64,000 bases of DNA from Collimonas arenae (GCF_000786695.1 NZ_CP009962.1:4464001-4528000); one strand, 5' to 3'; numbered from the stretch's first letter, positions 43,306 through 54,324 are shown. Notes: generated by a model not told the origin, from the sequence alone. Program-made: numbers and translations.

Positions 43306-45396
43306 ATGAGCATTACTTTGACTTCAACTCCACGCCAGTTATTCGTTACTACCGCCCTGCCTTACGCCAACGCAGCGTTTCATATCGGCCACATCATGGA
43401 ATATATCCAGGCCGACATCTGGGTACGGTTCCAGCGAATGCAGGGCCATGAAGTCAATTTCGTCGGCGCTGACGACGCCCATGGCGCGCCGATCATGATC
43501 GCCGCCGAGAAAGCCAACATCACGCCGCAGGAATTCGTGGCGCAGATTGCGGCCGGCCGCAAGCAATACCTGGACGGCTTCCACATCGCCTTCGACAACT
43601 GGCATTCGACCGACGGTCCGGAAAACCACGAACTGTCGCGCGACATCTATCGCAAGCTGAAAGCGGCGGGCTTCATCTCGACCAAGACCATCGAACAGTT
43701 CTACGACCCGGTCAAGAACATGTTCCTGCCGGACCGTTACATCAAGGGCGAATGCCCGAAATGCGGCGCCAAGGACCAGTACGGCGATTCCTGCGAAGTG
43801 TGCAGCTCGGTGTATGCCCCTACCGACCTCAAGAATCCGTACTCGACCCTGACAGGCGCGACGCCGGTAATGAAGTCGTCGGAACACTTTTTCTTCCGCC
43901 TGTCGGACCCGCAATGCGTGGAATTCCTGCGCGGCTGGGCGCTCGGCAGCGTCGACGGCAAGCCGCGCCTGCAATCGGAAGTCGCCAACAAGGCCAAGGA
44001 ATGGCTGGAAAGCGACGGCGGCATGGGCGACTGGGATATCAGCCGCGATGCGCCCTACTTCGGCATTGAGATTCCCGATGAGCCGGGTAAGTATTTCTAT
44101 GTCTGGCTGGACGCGCCGGTCGGCTACCTGGCTTCGCTGAAGAATTATTTCGGCAAGACTGGTCGCGACTACGACGCCTTCATGGCCGATCCAAAGACCG
44201 AGCAATACCATTTCATCGGCAAGGACATCACGTATTTCCATACGCTGTTCTGGCCGGCCATGCTGCATTTCTCGGGCCTCAAGGTTCCTAACAATGTTTT
44301 CGTGCATGGCTTCCTGACGGTATCCGGCGAAAAAATGTCGAAATCGCGCGGCACCGGCATCTCGCCGCTGCGCTACCTGGACTTGGGCATGAATCCGGAA
44401 TGGATGCGTTATTACATCGCCGCCAAACTGAGCGCCAAGGTAGAAGATCTCGACTTCAATCCGGATGACTTCGTGGCGCGCGTGAACTCCGATTTGATCG
44501 GCAAGTACATCAACATCGCCAGCCGCGCCGCCGGCTTCATCGCCAAGAAATTCGACGGCAAGCTGAGTACCGCCTGGGCTACCGATAGCGATCCTTTCCT
44601 GGCCAGGCTGCGCGCAGCAGCGACCGATATCCAGGCGCTATACGATATCCGCGAATACGGCAAGGCCTTGCGCGCAGTGATGGAACAAGCCGATATCATC
44701 AACGCCTACGTCGACGCCAACAAGCCATGGGAACTGGCCAAGGATCCAAGCAAGGAAGCGCTGTTGCACGAAGTCTGTAGCCGCCTGCTGGAAGCGTTCC
44801 GTATCCTGACCTTGTATCTGAAACCGGTATTGCCGGCGCTGGCGACGCAAGTTGAAGCCTTCCTGCAAATCCAGCCGCTGGTGTGGGGAGATGTCGCCAA
44901 ACCTCTGTCCGACGGCCACGTCATCAATGCTTATTCGCACCTGATGACACGGGTCGAGCCGAAGATGCTGGATGCCTTGTTCGATGCGCCGGAACCGGCA
45001 GCTGTTGTAGCGCAAGCCGCAGATGCCGCCGCCAGCGACATCGAGCCATTGGCCGCAGAAATCAAGATCGACGATTTCGTAAAAGTGGATTTGCGCATCG
45101 CCAAGATCGTCAACTGCGAACACGTCGACGGTTCCGACAAGCTGCTGCGCTTGACGCTGGACGTCGGCGAAGGCCGTCTGCGCAATGTATTTTCCGGCAT
45201 CAAGTCGTCCTACCAGCCGGAAGAACTGGTCGGCAAGCTGACGGTGATGGTGGCCAACCTGGCGCCGCGCAAGATGAAGTTCGGTATCTCGGAAGGGATG
45301 GTATTGGCAGCCTCGGCTACCGATGGCACAACCAATCCAGGCATCTATGTCCTGACGCCATGGCCAGGCGCCGAGCCAGGCATGCGGGTCAGCTAA
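43306..45396 (+). CDS. metG: Methionyl-tRNA synthetase
   Basis: 696 residues. HIGH-type [19 protein letters not shown] near residue 14, zinc-knuckle [17 protein letters not shown] near 150, KMSKS loop [11 protein letters not shown] near 343, anticodon-binding helical domain, and a C-terminal EMAP-II/OB tRNA-binding domain (about 590-696, [20 protein letters not shown]). Start at 43306 fits the family; an in-frame codon at 43282 adds eight unlikely residues. Neither has a strong Shine-Dalgarno. Confidence 0.96.
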   Translation: MSITLTSTPRQLFVTTALPYANAAFHIGHIMEYIQADIWVRFQRMQGHEVNFVGADDAHGAPIMIAAEKANITPQEFVAQIAAGRKQYLDGFHIAFDNWHSTDGPENHELSRDIYRKLKAAGFISTKTIEQFYDPVKNMFLPDRYIKGECPKCGAKDQYGDSCEVCSSVYAPTDLKNPYSTLTGATPVMKSSEHFFFRLSDPQCVEFLRGWALGSVDGKPRLQSEVANKAKEWLESDGGMGDWDISRDAPYFGIEIPDEPGKYFYVWLDAPVGYLASLKNYFGKTGRDYDAFMADPKTEQYHFIGKDITYFHTLFWPAMLHFSGLKVPNNVFVHGFLTVSGEKMSKSRGTGISPLRYLDLGMNPEWMRYYIAAKLSAKVEDLDFNPDDFVARVNSDLIGKYINIASRAAGFIAKKFDGKLSTAWATDSDPFLARLRAAATDIQALYDIREYGKALRAVMEQADIINAYVDANKPWELAKDPSKEALLHEVCSRLLEAFRILTLYLKPVLPALATQVEAFLQIQPLVWGDVAKPLSDGHVINAYSHLMTRVEPKMLDALFDAPEPAAVVAQAADAAASDIEPLAAEIKIDDFVKVDLRIAKIVNCEHVDGSDKLLRLTLDVGEGRLRNVFSGIKSSYQPEELVGKLTVMVANLAPRKMKFGISEGMVLAASATDGTTNPGIYVLTPWPGAEPGMRVS

Positions 45397-45405
45397 GGCC
45401 GGGAG

Positions 45406-45885
45406 ATGAACCTGCAAGTGCGCGAAGCCAGCGCCGGTGATGCCGCACTGATCGCCGACCTGACGCGCGCCTGCTGGGCTGAGCGGGTTGCCGCCAGTTC
45501 CAGAGGCCATCGGGAACACACTGAGCAGGTGCAGCATGACCTGCAACGTGGCGGCGGCTTTATTTTGCTACTGGACAACGCCCCTGTCGGTTCAGTGCGC
45601 TGGCTGCCGTCCGATACTGAAACCGACGTCTGGGAAATCCTGCGCATGGGTGTGTTGCCCGCCCATCGCGGCCAGAGCCTGTCGCAGCATTTGATGGAAG
45701 CGGTGATTCATCGCGCCCATGGCGCCGACGTCAGTGAATTGAGACTGGCGGTTCGGGCAGATCAAACCAGAGTTGTCGATTTGTATGCTGTATTTGAATT
45801 CGAACTGGCGCCGGAACTGGAATACGCACGCGCCAACCCGCTCGAAGAACCGCCAATCGTGATGCGGCGCTGGCTAAAGCGTTAA
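45406..45885 (+). CDS. GNAT-family acetyltransferase
   Basis: 159 residues. GNAT fold with the acetyl-CoA loop LRMGVLPAHRGQSLSQHLME (R/Q-x-x-G-x-G/S region) and VSELRLAVRADQTRVVDLYA near the C-terminus. Starts 9 bases after metG, so it is probably cotranscribed. The substrate is unknown. Confidence 0.85.
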   Translation: MNLQVREASAGDAALIADLTRACWAERVAASSRGHREHTEQVQHDLQRGGGFILLLDNAPVGSVRWLPSDTETDVWEILRMGVLPAHRGQSLSQHLMEAVIHRAHGADVSELRLAVRADQTRVVDLYAVFEFELAPELEYARANPLEEPPIVMRRWLKR

Positions 45886-45892
45886 TTCCCGG

Positions 45893-46399
45893 TTAATGCC
45901 CGTACACCTGCGACACTGAAGTGCCGGTCACCAGGCCGCTGGTGATGTCCATGTGCACATTAAAGAAAGCCTGGCTGGCGTCGCTTTGGGTATAACGCCA
46001 GTCCCATACTTCCTCGTTCTTGCGCGTAAACTGCACTACGGTGCGCGGCCGGCCCAGCATCTGGCGCACTTCCTCCTTGCGCATGCCGACCTTGATACGC
46101 GCGAAATTCTCTTCCGTCAGCACTTGCTTGTAATCACTCAGCTTGCCATCCTTGTCGATAGTGAAAAACCAGGTGCGTGCGCCTGCCGGCCCCTTGGGGT
46201 ATTCCAGGGTACGCTCTCCGCTTTCGTTTTCCCAGACCGTATCGGGCTGCCCCATGGCGTTACGTACGTCAACCTCGGACGATACGCCGCGGTTAAGTTT
46301 CTCCAAACCCGCCTCCTGTATGAATTTACCGTTCTGGTCGCAAGCCGCGACCAGAAACGGCGCGAACAATAGCAAAAAGTTACGCGCCCAAGATTTCAT
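45893..46399 (-). CDS. BamE/SmpA-like outer-membrane lipoprotein
   Basis: 168 residues. Lipoprotein signal with lipobox LVAAC (Cys20). Two SmpA/OmlA-type repeats: LEKLNRGVSSEVDVRNAMGQPDTVW (26-60 region) and FARIKVGMRKEEVRQMLGRP. Each has the Gly-x-[ST]-x2-[ED]V...LG.P pattern of BamE, the accessory lipoprotein of the outer-membrane protein assembly machine. The second BamE-like unit makes it longer than E. coli BamE (113). It may be a paralogue, since the main bamE normally lies near fur. Confidence 0.85.
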   Translation of the reverse strand: MKSWARNFLLLFAPFLVAACDQNGKFIQEAGLEKLNRGVSSEVDVRNAMGQPDTVWENESGERTLEYPKGPAGARTWFFTIDKDGKLSDYKQVLTEENFARIKVGMRKEEVRQMLGRPRTVVQFTRKNEEVWDWRYTQSDASQAFFNVHMDITSGLVTGTSVSQVYGH

Positions 46400-46571
46400 T
46401 CAATCTCCTCTATCCGATGATTGCGCCAGTATATCGCCATTTGGCGGCGACATACTTGTCATTCAGACATGCAACAATCCCTTGTCCCAACGCCGACAAA
46501 CCGTTAAGACAGCCCGAAATAGCATAAAATAGCGCTTAATCCTAGCCACACCACACTTAATTAAAGCAACC

Positions 46572-46781
46572 ATGAAATTCTCCAAGCAAATCTACGGCTA
46601 TCAATCCGATATCACCAAGTTCGTTGAAGAACTCAAGGAAAAGAATCCAAAACTGGAAGAACAGCAACTCGCCGGACGAGCCCTGCTGTGGGACAAGACG
46701 CCGATTGACCTGGACAGCCAGCACCGCACCCAGGAATCGCGCGTCGACCAGCAACCTTACGTGTATCAGAACAATCACTAA
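46572..46781 (+). CDS. DUF3460 family protein
   Basis: 69 residues: KQIYGYQSDITKFVEELKEK and QLAGRALLWDKTPIDLD are typical of this short betaproteobacterial family, which is charged and helical and of unknown function. It commonly precedes scpA, as here (26-base gap), so it is probably in the scpA operon. Confidence 0.85.
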   Translation: MKFSKQIYGYQSDITKFVEELKEKNPKLEEQQLAGRALLWDKTPIDLDSQHRTQESRVDQQPYVYQNNH

Positions 46782-46807
46782 TCCAGTTCCGATTAGGTAA
46801 AGATCAG

Positions 46808-47671
46808 ATGAGCCAGAATTCGTCGGATGCCGCCGAACTGACCTTGGAAGGCCAACCGGATTCGACGCCGAACGTAATCGACGGCGTCGCCTATGCGCGT
46901 CTGTACGGCGAACCGCTGTTCCGCATGCCAACCGATCTGTACATTCCGCCGGATGCGCTGGAAGTCTTCCTGGAAGCATTCGAAGGCCCGCTCGATCTGT
47001 TGCTCTACCTGATCCGCAAGCAGAATTTCAACATCCTCGACATCCCGATGGCGCAGGTTACCCTGCAATACTTGGAGTACGTCGACCAGATCCGCATCAC
47101 CAACCTGGAACTGGCGGCAGAATACCTGCTGATGGCGGCCATGCTGATCGAGATCAAGTCGCGCATGCTGCTGCCGGTCCGCAAGACCGACAACGAAGAA
47201 GCCGAAGATCCGCGTGCCGAACTGGTGCGGCGTTTGCTGGAGTATGAGCAAATGAAGCTGGCCGCACGCGAGATCGACGCTCTGCCGCAACTCGGACGCG
47301 ACTATGTCCGCACCCAGATCTATATCGAACAAAACACCGTTGTGCGCTGGCCGGACGTCAACCTGGACGATCTGCAAGCCGCCTGGGCCGACGTTATCAA
47401 GCGTGCCAAACTCACGGCCCATCACACCATCAGCCGCGAAGAACTGTCAGTGCGCGAGCACATGACCGGGATCTTGCGGCGCCTGCAATCGTCGCGCTTC
47501 GTCGAATTTGCCGAGCTGTTCGATCCTTCGCGCGGCGTGCCTGTGCTGGTGGTGAATTTCATCGCCATGCTGGAGCTAGCCAAGGAAACCCTGATTGAGA
47601 TTACCCAGGCTGAACCGTTTGCGCCGATCTATGTGCGGCTGGCCTACTCGCCGACCTATGCACCAGCATAA
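46808..47671 (+). CDS. scpA: Segregation and condensation protein A
   Basis: 287 residues, the kleisin of the SMC-ScpAB complex. N-terminal region FLEAFEGPLDLLLYLIRKQNF with DIPMAQVTLQYLEYVD (SMC neck binding), a middle helical part (AAEYLLMAAMLIEIKSRMLL; PRAELVRRLLEYEQ), and a C-terminal winged helix (VVNFIAMLELAKETLIEITQ). Partner scpB is at 5242-6186. Followed by panC after 190 bases. Confidence 0.95.
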   Translation: MSQNSSDAAELTLEGQPDSTPNVIDGVAYARLYGEPLFRMPTDLYIPPDALEVFLEAFEGPLDLLLYLIRKQNFNILDIPMAQVTLQYLEYVDQIRITNLELAAEYLLMAAMLIEIKSRMLLPVRKTDNEEAEDPRAELVRRLLEYEQMKLAAREIDALPQLGRDYVRTQIYIEQNTVVRWPDVNLDDLQAAWADVIKRAKLTAHHTISREELSVREHMTGILRRLQSSRFVEFAELFDPSRGVPVLVVNFIAMLELAKETLIEITQAEPFAPIYVRLAYSPTYAPA

Positions 47672-47816
47672 TTTTCCCAGTTTATTTGTGAATGGTTTTA
47701 GTGTCTGTTTGCTGAACACTGTCCGTTTTACAAAATTTTTTGCTCACCTCAACCTTCCTGCTTAGTCAGTTGGGGACGGAGTCGTCCGGATAGGATAATT
47801 CGCCACGCTACGGTGA

Positions 47817-48701
<885 letters not shown>

Positions 48702-48714
48702 GAAACGCTATCCG

Positions 48715-49620
48715 GTGCGCAATTTCTTTTATGGCACAACATCGATGCTGGCAGCCGCAATGGTTCTAGGCGCGGCGAGCCTGACGACGCAGATCACAGC
48801 CGCTGCAGCCATCTCGGTGCAAGACGATGCGCAGCACACGATCACCCTGCAACAGCCGGCGCACCGGATCGTCAGCCTGGCGCCGCATGCAACCGAATTG
48901 CTGTTTGCAGCCGGCGCCGGTAGCTACCTGGTCGGTGTCAGCGATTACAGCGACTATCCTCCGGCAGCGCAAAAGATCCCTTCAGTCGGCAGCAGCGCTG
49001 CCGTGGATATCGAACGCATTGTCTCCCTCAAACCCGATCTGGTGGTGGCATGGAGCAGCGGCAATTCGGCCAGCCAGTTAGCCAGGCTGCGCGCTCTCGG
49101 TATTCCGGTATTTGAAAGCGAACCGCACAAACTGGAAGCAATCGCCTCGTCCTTGCTGCGGCTGGGGCGACTGGCGGGTACCGAAGACAGCGGCGCTGCA
49201 GCGGCCAAGGCATTCAACGCCAGACTGGCTCAACTGACCGCAACTTATCAGCAGCGGCCACCGGTCCGGGTGTTTTACCAGATCTGGCAAAAGCCGCTCA
49301 TGACGCTCAACGGCAGCCATATGGTTTCCAGCGTGATTCGCTTGTGCGGCGGAGAAAACGTGTTCGGCCAGCTGCCGCAGCTGGCGCCGACGGTCAGCAC
49401 CGAAGCGGTATTGACTGCCAATCCGGAAGTGATCTTCGCTGCCGATGGCGGCGACACCCCCGATACGGGTTGGCAGCGCTTTCCCAAACTGGCCGCTGTG
49501 GCAGATAACAACATCTTCAAGCTAACCTCGAACTGGATGAGCCGTCCCGGACCGCGTATATTGGACGGCGCTGCCGAGCTATGCCAGAAACTGGATCTGG
49601 CGCGTGGCCATCGCAGGTAA
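48715..49620 (+). CDS. btuF: Periplasmic cobalamin-binding protein (BtuF-like)
   Basis: 301 residues with a GTG start and a signal-peptide region (MLAAAMVLGAASLTTQITA). Two TroA/BtuF-like lobes: RIVSLAPHATELLFAAGAGS and DLVVAWSSGNSASQL, joined by the long helix, then PVRVFYQIWQKPLMTLNG and NPEVIFAADGG. Binds corrinoids for the BtuCD transporter encoded about 0.6 kb away on the other strand (50242-52093). Other iron-siderophore ligands cannot be excluded but the nearby B12 operon makes B12 the likely one. Confidence 0.85.
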   Translation: MRNFFYGTTSMLAAAMVLGAASLTTQITAAAAISVQDDAQHTITLQQPAHRIVSLAPHATELLFAAGAGSYLVGVSDYSDYPPAAQKIPSVGSSAAVDIERIVSLKPDLVVAWSSGNSASQLARLRALGIPVFESEPHKLEAIASSLLRLGRLAGTEDSGAAAAKAFNARLAQLTATYQQRPPVRVFYQIWQKPLMTLNGSHMVSSVIRLCGGENVFGQLPQLAPTVSTEAVLTANPEVIFAADGGDTPDTGWQRFPKLAAVADNNIFKLTSNWMSRPGPRILDGAAELCQKLDLARGHRR

Positions 49621-49668
49621 TTTTCAACCCTGCTTGCCGACGCGTCTCTCATTTTTGTGGAGCGTCTG

Positions 49669-50250
49669 ATGACACCCATCCTTGAACTTGAAAGCCCGCG
49701 GCTGCTGTTGCGACAATGGCGCGACGATGACTTGGCGGAACTCGCTGCAATGTGCGCCGATCCGCAAGTCATGCGCTACTTCCCCGCCGTATTGAGCTAT
49801 CAGGAAAGCGCTGCGCTGCTCGGAAGGATGCATGACCATTTCGCCCGGCACGGTTTCGGCTTCTGGGCGCTGCAACGTAAAGACAACGATGAATTTATCG
49901 GCCTGACCGGGTTGCTGCAGGTGGGTTTCGATGCGCCTTTTACGCCGGCGGTAGAGATCGGCTGGCGTCTTGCGCGTCAGCATTGGGGTCAGGGATTTGC
50001 TAGGGAAGCGGCCTCGACGGCATTGGCTGCAGGTTTCCAGCAGCTGGGACTTGAACAGATTGTGTCATTTACCGCCGACACCAACCTGCCGTCGCAAAAA
50101 GTCATGCAGGCGATCGGTATGCAACGTGATTCCATCGACGATTTCCAGCATCCGAAACTAGCGGATGGCCATCCACTCAAGCCGCATATGCTTTACCGCA
50201 TTACCAAAGCGCAGTGGGCCGCAAGGCAGGCTGGCATGATCTCAGGCTGA
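49669..50250 (+). CDS. RimJ/RimL-type GNAT acetyltransferase
   Basis: 193 residues. Typical start ILELESPRLLLRQWRDDDLAE and the acetyl-CoA region EIGWRLARQHWGQGFAREAA, then LEQIVSFTADTNLPSQKVM. Substrate not predictable. Start at 49669 has GGAGCG upstream; a GTG at 49657 is in frame. It overlaps the convergent btuD gene by 9 bases. Confidence 0.88.
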   Translation: MTPILELESPRLLLRQWRDDDLAELAAMCADPQVMRYFPAVLSYQESAALLGRMHDHFARHGFGFWALQRKDNDEFIGLTGLLQVGFDAPFTPAVEIGWRLARQHWGQGFAREAASTALAAGFQQLGLEQIVSFTADTNLPSQKVMQAIGMQRDSIDDFQHPKLADGHPLKPHMLYRITKAQWAARQAGMISG

Positions 50251-51051
50251 TGCTGGCGCAGTATCGGCAACCGGCATGAACAAACGTCGCTTGCCGTTTT
50301 CCAGCACTTCAAACGGACAACCGAATGCGGCTTGCAGCAACTCCGGCTGCAGCACCCTGTCGACACGGCCCTGCCAGGTCTGGCCATCGCCGAGCAACAA
50401 CACATGGCTGGCGTAACGCGCCACCAGGTTGATATCGTGGCAGGCGGCGATCACCGCCTTTTGCCGCGGCAGCTCATTTGACAACTTGTGCAACAACGCC
50501 ATTACTACAATTTGCGCCGCCGCATCCTGATGCGCGGTCGGTTCGTCCAGCATCAGCAATGAGGGATCCTGCGTCAGCAAGGTCGCCAGCGCCACACGTT
50601 GCCGCTCACCGCCTGATAGCCGCAATACATCGTGCTCGCTGAACGCGGCCATGTTGACTTGCTGCAAAGCCTGCATGGCCTGCGCGCGGTCTTCTTCTCG
50701 ATCCCAGCCGAAACCGAACTGATAGGGATGACGGCCGGCGATCACTGCCGCCAGCACGCTGCTGGAAAATGCATCGGCCTGTTGTTGCGCCAGCAAGCCG
50801 CGCAGGCGCGCCAGTTGCTGTGGCTTGATATCCTGGATATCGTCATTTCGTATTAATACACGACCGTTCGCAGGCCGGTTCAATCCCGCCAACGTATGCA
50901 ACAAGGTGGTTTTACCGACGCCGTTACGGCCCAGTACGCACCAGAACTGCCCAGGCATGACATGCCAGTCCAGCTGGTGACACAAGATTCTGCGATCGAT
51001 ACTGACACTCAACCGTTCAGTGGAAAGCAGCGGAGCAGTGAATTCGCTCAT
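50242..51051 (-). CDS. btuD: Cobalamin ABC transporter ATP-binding protein
   Basis: 269 residues. Walker A LGRNGVGKTTLLH near residue 42, signature LSGGERQRVALA, Walker B LLMLDEPTAHQD, switch His in ACHDINLV. FecE/BtuD family. Directly behind btuC (10-base gap) in the riboswitch-led operon. The C-terminal 25 residues are poorly conserved in such proteins. Confidence 0.93.
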   Translation of the reverse strand: MSEFTAPLLSTERLSVSIDRRILCHQLDWHVMPGQFWCVLGRNGVGKTTLLHTLAGLNRPANGRVLIRNDDIQDIKPQQLARLRGLLAQQQADAFSSSVLAAVIAGRHPYQFGFGWDREEDRAQAMQALQQVNMAAFSEHDVLRLSGGERQRVALATLLTQDPSLLMLDEPTAHQDAAAQIVVMALLHKLSNELPRQKAVIAACHDINLVARYASHVLLLGDGQTWQGRVDRVLQPELLQAAFGCPFEVLENGKRRLFMPVADTAPASA

Positions 51052-51061
51052 GACCCGGTCC

Positions 51062-52093
51062 TCATGCGCGGCTGCGCGCTAGCAGCCACAAGAACACAGG
51101 AACGCCGACCAGGGCGGTAATCACACCCACCGGCAATTGCGTCGGCGCCACGACCGTACGGGCGGCGAGATCCGCCAGCGCCAGTGCGGCGCCGCCGGCC
51201 AGCACGCTGGCGGGCAACAAAATACGCTGGTCGTTGCCGACCAGCAGGCGGATAGCATGGGGCACCACCAGGCCGATAAAGCCGATCGTCCCGGCTACAG
51301 TAACCGCCGCTGCGGTAGCCAGTGAGGCCGCCGCCAACGTCATCCAGCGCAGCCGCAACACAGGCACGCCAAGCAGTTGCGCGAAACCTTCGCCGCGCGC
51401 CAGCAAATTCAACTGCTGCGCGTTAAAAACACTCCAAAGCAGGAGTAACGCCAATAACACGGCAGCCGGCAGCAACAGGCGGCCGTCTTCCAGATCGCCC
51501 ATCAGCCAGAACAGCATGCCGCGCAGCTGCGCATCAGGCGCCAGGGTCAGCACCAGCGTCACTATCGCACCGAAGCCGGCGGCGATCATTACGCCAGTCA
51601 AGATCAAACGATGGCCGCTATGCTGAGCCACGCTGGGTAAGCGGCGCAAGGCCTGACGCGCCAGGCCGAACAGCAGCGACACCGCCAGCCCGGCTCCCAG
51701 CGCTGCCCCCAGGGCCGCGGCAGAATCGCCCGTAAAGCCGAAATGACTAGCTACCAGCAAGGCCGATAAAGCGCCGGCGGCAGAGCCGCCGGACAAACCG
51801 AGCACGTAGGGATCGGCCAGAGGATTGCGCAGCAACACCTGCATCAACGCTCCGGCCAAAGCCAGCAAACCGCCGACAATGAAGGCGGTAAGCGCACGCG
51901 GCAAACGTAAGGACAGGTAGATTTGATCCGCCACCAACGGCCGGCCGCAACCGCTGCTGCCACAGACAACTGCGAGCGACAACGCCAATCCCGCGACTGC
52001 CGTCAGGCAGCACAGGATGAGAATGGCGCGGCGCAATGTGGCGATGCTGGTCAATGGCGTGATCGATCCGTTATCCGTTAATGGGCTGGTCAA
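51062..52093 (-). CDS. btuC: Cobalamin ABC transporter permease
   Basis: 343 residues, about ten hydrophobic helices, FecCD/BtuC family: LRLPRALTAFIVGGLLALAGALMQ, NPLADPYVLGLSGGSAAGAL and GTIGFIGLVVPHAIRLLVG. The only reasonable start is a TTG (MTSPLTDNG), 30 bases past the btuB stop, with no strong Shine-Dalgarno; translation may depend on coupling. Confidence 0.92.
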   Translation of the reverse strand: MTSPLTDNGSITPLTSIATLRRAILILCCLTAVAGLALSLAVVCGSSGCGRPLVADQIYLSLRLPRALTAFIVGGLLALAGALMQVLLRNPLADPYVLGLSGGSAAGALSALLVASHFGFTGDSAAALGAALGAGLAVSLLFGLARQALRRLPSVAQHSGHRLILTGVMIAAGFGAIVTLVLTLAPDAQLRGMLFWLMGDLEDGRLLLPAAVLLALLLLWSVFNAQQLNLLARGEGFAQLLGVPVLRLRWMTLAAASLATAAAVTVAGTIGFIGLVVPHAIRLLVGNDQRILLPASVLAGGAALALADLAARTVVAPTQLPVGVITALVGVPVFLWLLARSRA

Positions 52094-52123
52094 AATGGAC
52101 GGGTCAATTATCTAACGATCTAC

Positions 52124-54007
52124 TTATTGCTGCCAGCTGACGCCTGCAAATACACCGCGGGAAGGCTGGTTATAGCCGTAGGCGGTTTGATAATCGCGAT
52201 TGAACAGGTTGTCGATACGGCCGAACAGCGAAACTTGCTTGGTCAATTGGTAGCGCGCATTGGCATTGGTCAGCCAGTACGGCGCCAGTTGCGGATTGCC
52301 GGGAATATCGGTACGACTGTCGGTGTACTGCACATCCGTACCGATACGCCAGGCGCCGAAGCTCTTGGAAGCGCCGACGGAACCAAGGGTCTTGGCGCGC
52401 CGCACCAGGGTTTGGCCGGTCGACTCGTCTTTCGGATTCTGCAAAGTCAGGCTGGCGCGCCAGTCGATTTCAGCCAATGTAGCGCTGGCGCTCAGCTCCA
52501 GACCCTGGTTCTTTGCGCGCGCAATATTAATCGCACGGAAGGACACAGGATCGTAGCCAAACTGGTCGCGGGTGCGGGTATCGAACAAGGTGGCGCGCAA
52601 CAAGGTCGCGCCGGCCGCGTATTGCACACCCAGTTCGTAAGACTTCGAACGCTCAGCCTTGAGATTAGTGTTGCCATACAGCGGGTCAAACAACTGTACC
52701 GGCGTCGGCGCATTGAAAGCGGTCGACGCATTGGCGATCAGCTTGACGCTGTCGGTCAACGCGTAGCCGTAGCCGAGGTAGCCGGTATTGTCCGAACCGG
52801 AACCGCCGACATCGTCATGCCGCACGTTGACTTGCAATTGATTCGCGCCGATTTTACCGAGTGCGCCGGCGTACACGCTGGAAGTCGAACGTGAATAGCT
52901 ATTGCTGGAGTTACCGTAGCTGCTGTTGGAATCGACATCCGCCTTTTCACGGCCTGCATCGACGCCAGCGGTGGCTGTCCACATCGGCGACAAGCGCAAT
53001 TCATTGGCCCATTGCAACAGGTTTTGCGTACTCTTATAGCCGTTGCTGCTGTTGCCGAACGGGGTCAGATCATCGTAGTTGTCGCGGTTGACGTTTTGCG
53101 AGAAAGTCAGCGTCGAGGTCCAGTCCTGTGTGAAGCGATTCTTGGAGAACACGGCGACCGACTGGCTCTTGGAATGGCCGCGGTTCTGATCGGCAGGCGT
53201 GCCGTAGGCATCGTCGAATGTGTACTTGGCGTCGTTGGCATAAATGCGCGCGCCAATTTCGTTACCCTTGCTCCATTCTTGCGAGACAGATCCCGAAACG
53301 CTGGTATTGCCGTCGCCATTGCGATCCGGGTTGACGTTCGGGTTTTGCAGCGGATTCTGCGCCGAAAAGCCGTCGGTCTTGAAACGCGTTAACGCCAGGG
53401 CATAGCGCGTGTCGCCACTCTTACCGCTGACGCCAACATCGCCTTGATAAGTGCCGCGCGAACCAGCTTCAACCGAGGCGCTGAAGGCAGCTGGGCCCTC
53501 GCCGCGCTTGGTAAAGATTTGCACTACGCCGCCAATGGCGCCGGAACCGTAAATCGCCGAGACGTTGCCACGGACGATTTCGATATGGTCGATCTGCTCT
53601 GGCAGGATATTTTCAAGCGCCGGTAAGCCGTAAGATGCTTGGCGGCGAATCGGCACGCCGTCGATCATGACCAGGGTTTCCGAGGTATTGGCGCCGCGCA
53701 TGAACAGCGATGCCTGCTGGCCTGGGCCGCCGACACGGGTAATCTGGATACCGGCTTCGCGCGCCAGCAACGCCGGCAGGTCAGGCGCTTGCGAATTGCG
53801 GATGTCTTCGGCGCTGATCACGGTGGTGTGCGGCAGTGCATCGGTTTGCGGTTGCTCGACGCGGGCGGCGGTAACGACTACCGGCACCAGGTTCTGGTCC
53901 TGGGCGGTTTGTGCAAAAGCGGAGCCGAAGCTGCAAGAAAGAATCGCCGAAGCCAGCGCGAGCGGCTTCAAGGTCGCGCCGGAGCGACGTGAGAAAGATA
54001 AGGTCAT
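52124..54007 (-). CDS. btuB: TonB-dependent vitamin B12 receptor
   Basis: 627 residues. Signal peptide (ending SFGSAFA), TonB-box-like VPVVVTAARVEQ, plug domain (TTVISAEDIRNSQAPDLPAL; LFMRGANTSETLVMIDGVP; IEIVRGNVSAIYGSGAIGGV), then a 22-strand barrel ending with GVFAGVSWQQ. First gene of btuB-btuC-btuD behind a cobalamin riboswitch, which makes B12 the ligand with good confidence. Confidence 0.95.
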   Translation of the reverse strand: MTLSFSRRSGATLKPLALASAILSCSFGSAFAQTAQDQNLVPVVVTAARVEQPQTDALPHTTVISAEDIRNSQAPDLPALLAREAGIQITRVGGPGQQASLFMRGANTSETLVMIDGVPIRRQASYGLPALENILPEQIDHIEIVRGNVSAIYGSGAIGGVVQIFTKRGEGPAAFSASVEAGSRGTYQGDVGVSGKSGDTRYALALTRFKTDGFSAQNPLQNPNVNPDRNGDGNTSVSGSVSQEWSKGNEIGARIYANDAKYTFDDAYGTPADQNRGHSKSQSVAVFSKNRFTQDWTSTLTFSQNVNRDNYDDLTPFGNSSNGYKSTQNLLQWANELRLSPMWTATAGVDAGREKADVDSNSSYGNSSNSYSRSTSSVYAGALGKIGANQLQVNVRHDDVGGSGSDNTGYLGYGYALTDSVKLIANASTAFNAPTPVQLFDPLYGNTNLKAERSKSYELGVQYAAGATLLRATLFDTRTRDQFGYDPVSFRAINIARAKNQGLELSASATLAEIDWRASLTLQNPKDESTGQTLVRRAKTLGSVGASKSFGAWRIGTDVQYTDSRTDIPGNPQLAPYWLTNANARYQLTKQVSLFGRIDNLFNRDYQTAYGYNQPSRGVFAGVSWQQ

Positions 54008-54064
54008 GTACAGGTAAGATAAGAGTCCCCGGCCTGCTTCCCCGCAAGCCCGGTTGCAACAGTC

Positions 54065-54098
54065 GTAAGGAACCGGCGCATAGGCGCCCGCTCCTTAC
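54065..54098 (-). promoter_or_regulatory. Expression-platform hairpin of the B12 riboswitch
   Basis: GTAAGGA (54065-54071) pairs with TCCTTAC (54092-54098), with further pairing of GGCGC/GCGCC inside. It lies between the aptamer and the btuB start. No T-run follows, so control by masking the ribosome site is more likely than termination. Confidence 0.6.
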
Positions 54099-54107
54099 TC
54101 CCCCTGA

Positions 54108-54306
54108 TCTGGCCGGTATCCGGGCTAACAAGCCGGAGCGCATAACCTTCCCATGCAGGCTTGCTGCACAGTGGCTCGAGATGCGTTCTGTCGCTCGACA
54201 CATCCATGAAGGATGGAACCGGCGACGCTTGTTTTACCGTTGCGGGGGCAGCACACGTTGGCTGGCAGTTTTAATTTGCCCAGCGCCGTGTTTCCCGTTT
54301 AACTGC
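54108..54306 (-). promoter_or_regulatory. Cobalamin riboswitch upstream of btuB
   Basis: Read on the minus strand, the conserved elements come in order: AAACGGGAAACACGG, CTGCCCCCGCAACGGTA, GAGCCACTGTGC, GCATGGGAAGG, and GCCCGGATACCGGCC. These match the cobalamin aptamer core including the B12 box region. It ends about 100 bases before the btuB start codon. AdoCbl binding would be expected to lower btuB expression. Confidence 0.95.
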
Positions 54307-54324
54307 GGACATGGACATGTCCGC
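54305..54324. repeat. Perfect palindrome at the 5' edge of the riboswitch
   Basis: GCGGACATG, 2-base centre, CATGTCCGC. Located at the probable transcription start side of the btuB leader; may be a hairpin at the RNA 5' end or an operator. Confidence 0.5.

Noticed and set aside
47760..47800. GGACG/CGTCC hairpin before panC as a riboswitch
   Set aside because: Only 5 pairs, no conserved aptamer elements, no T-run; not distinguishable from chance.
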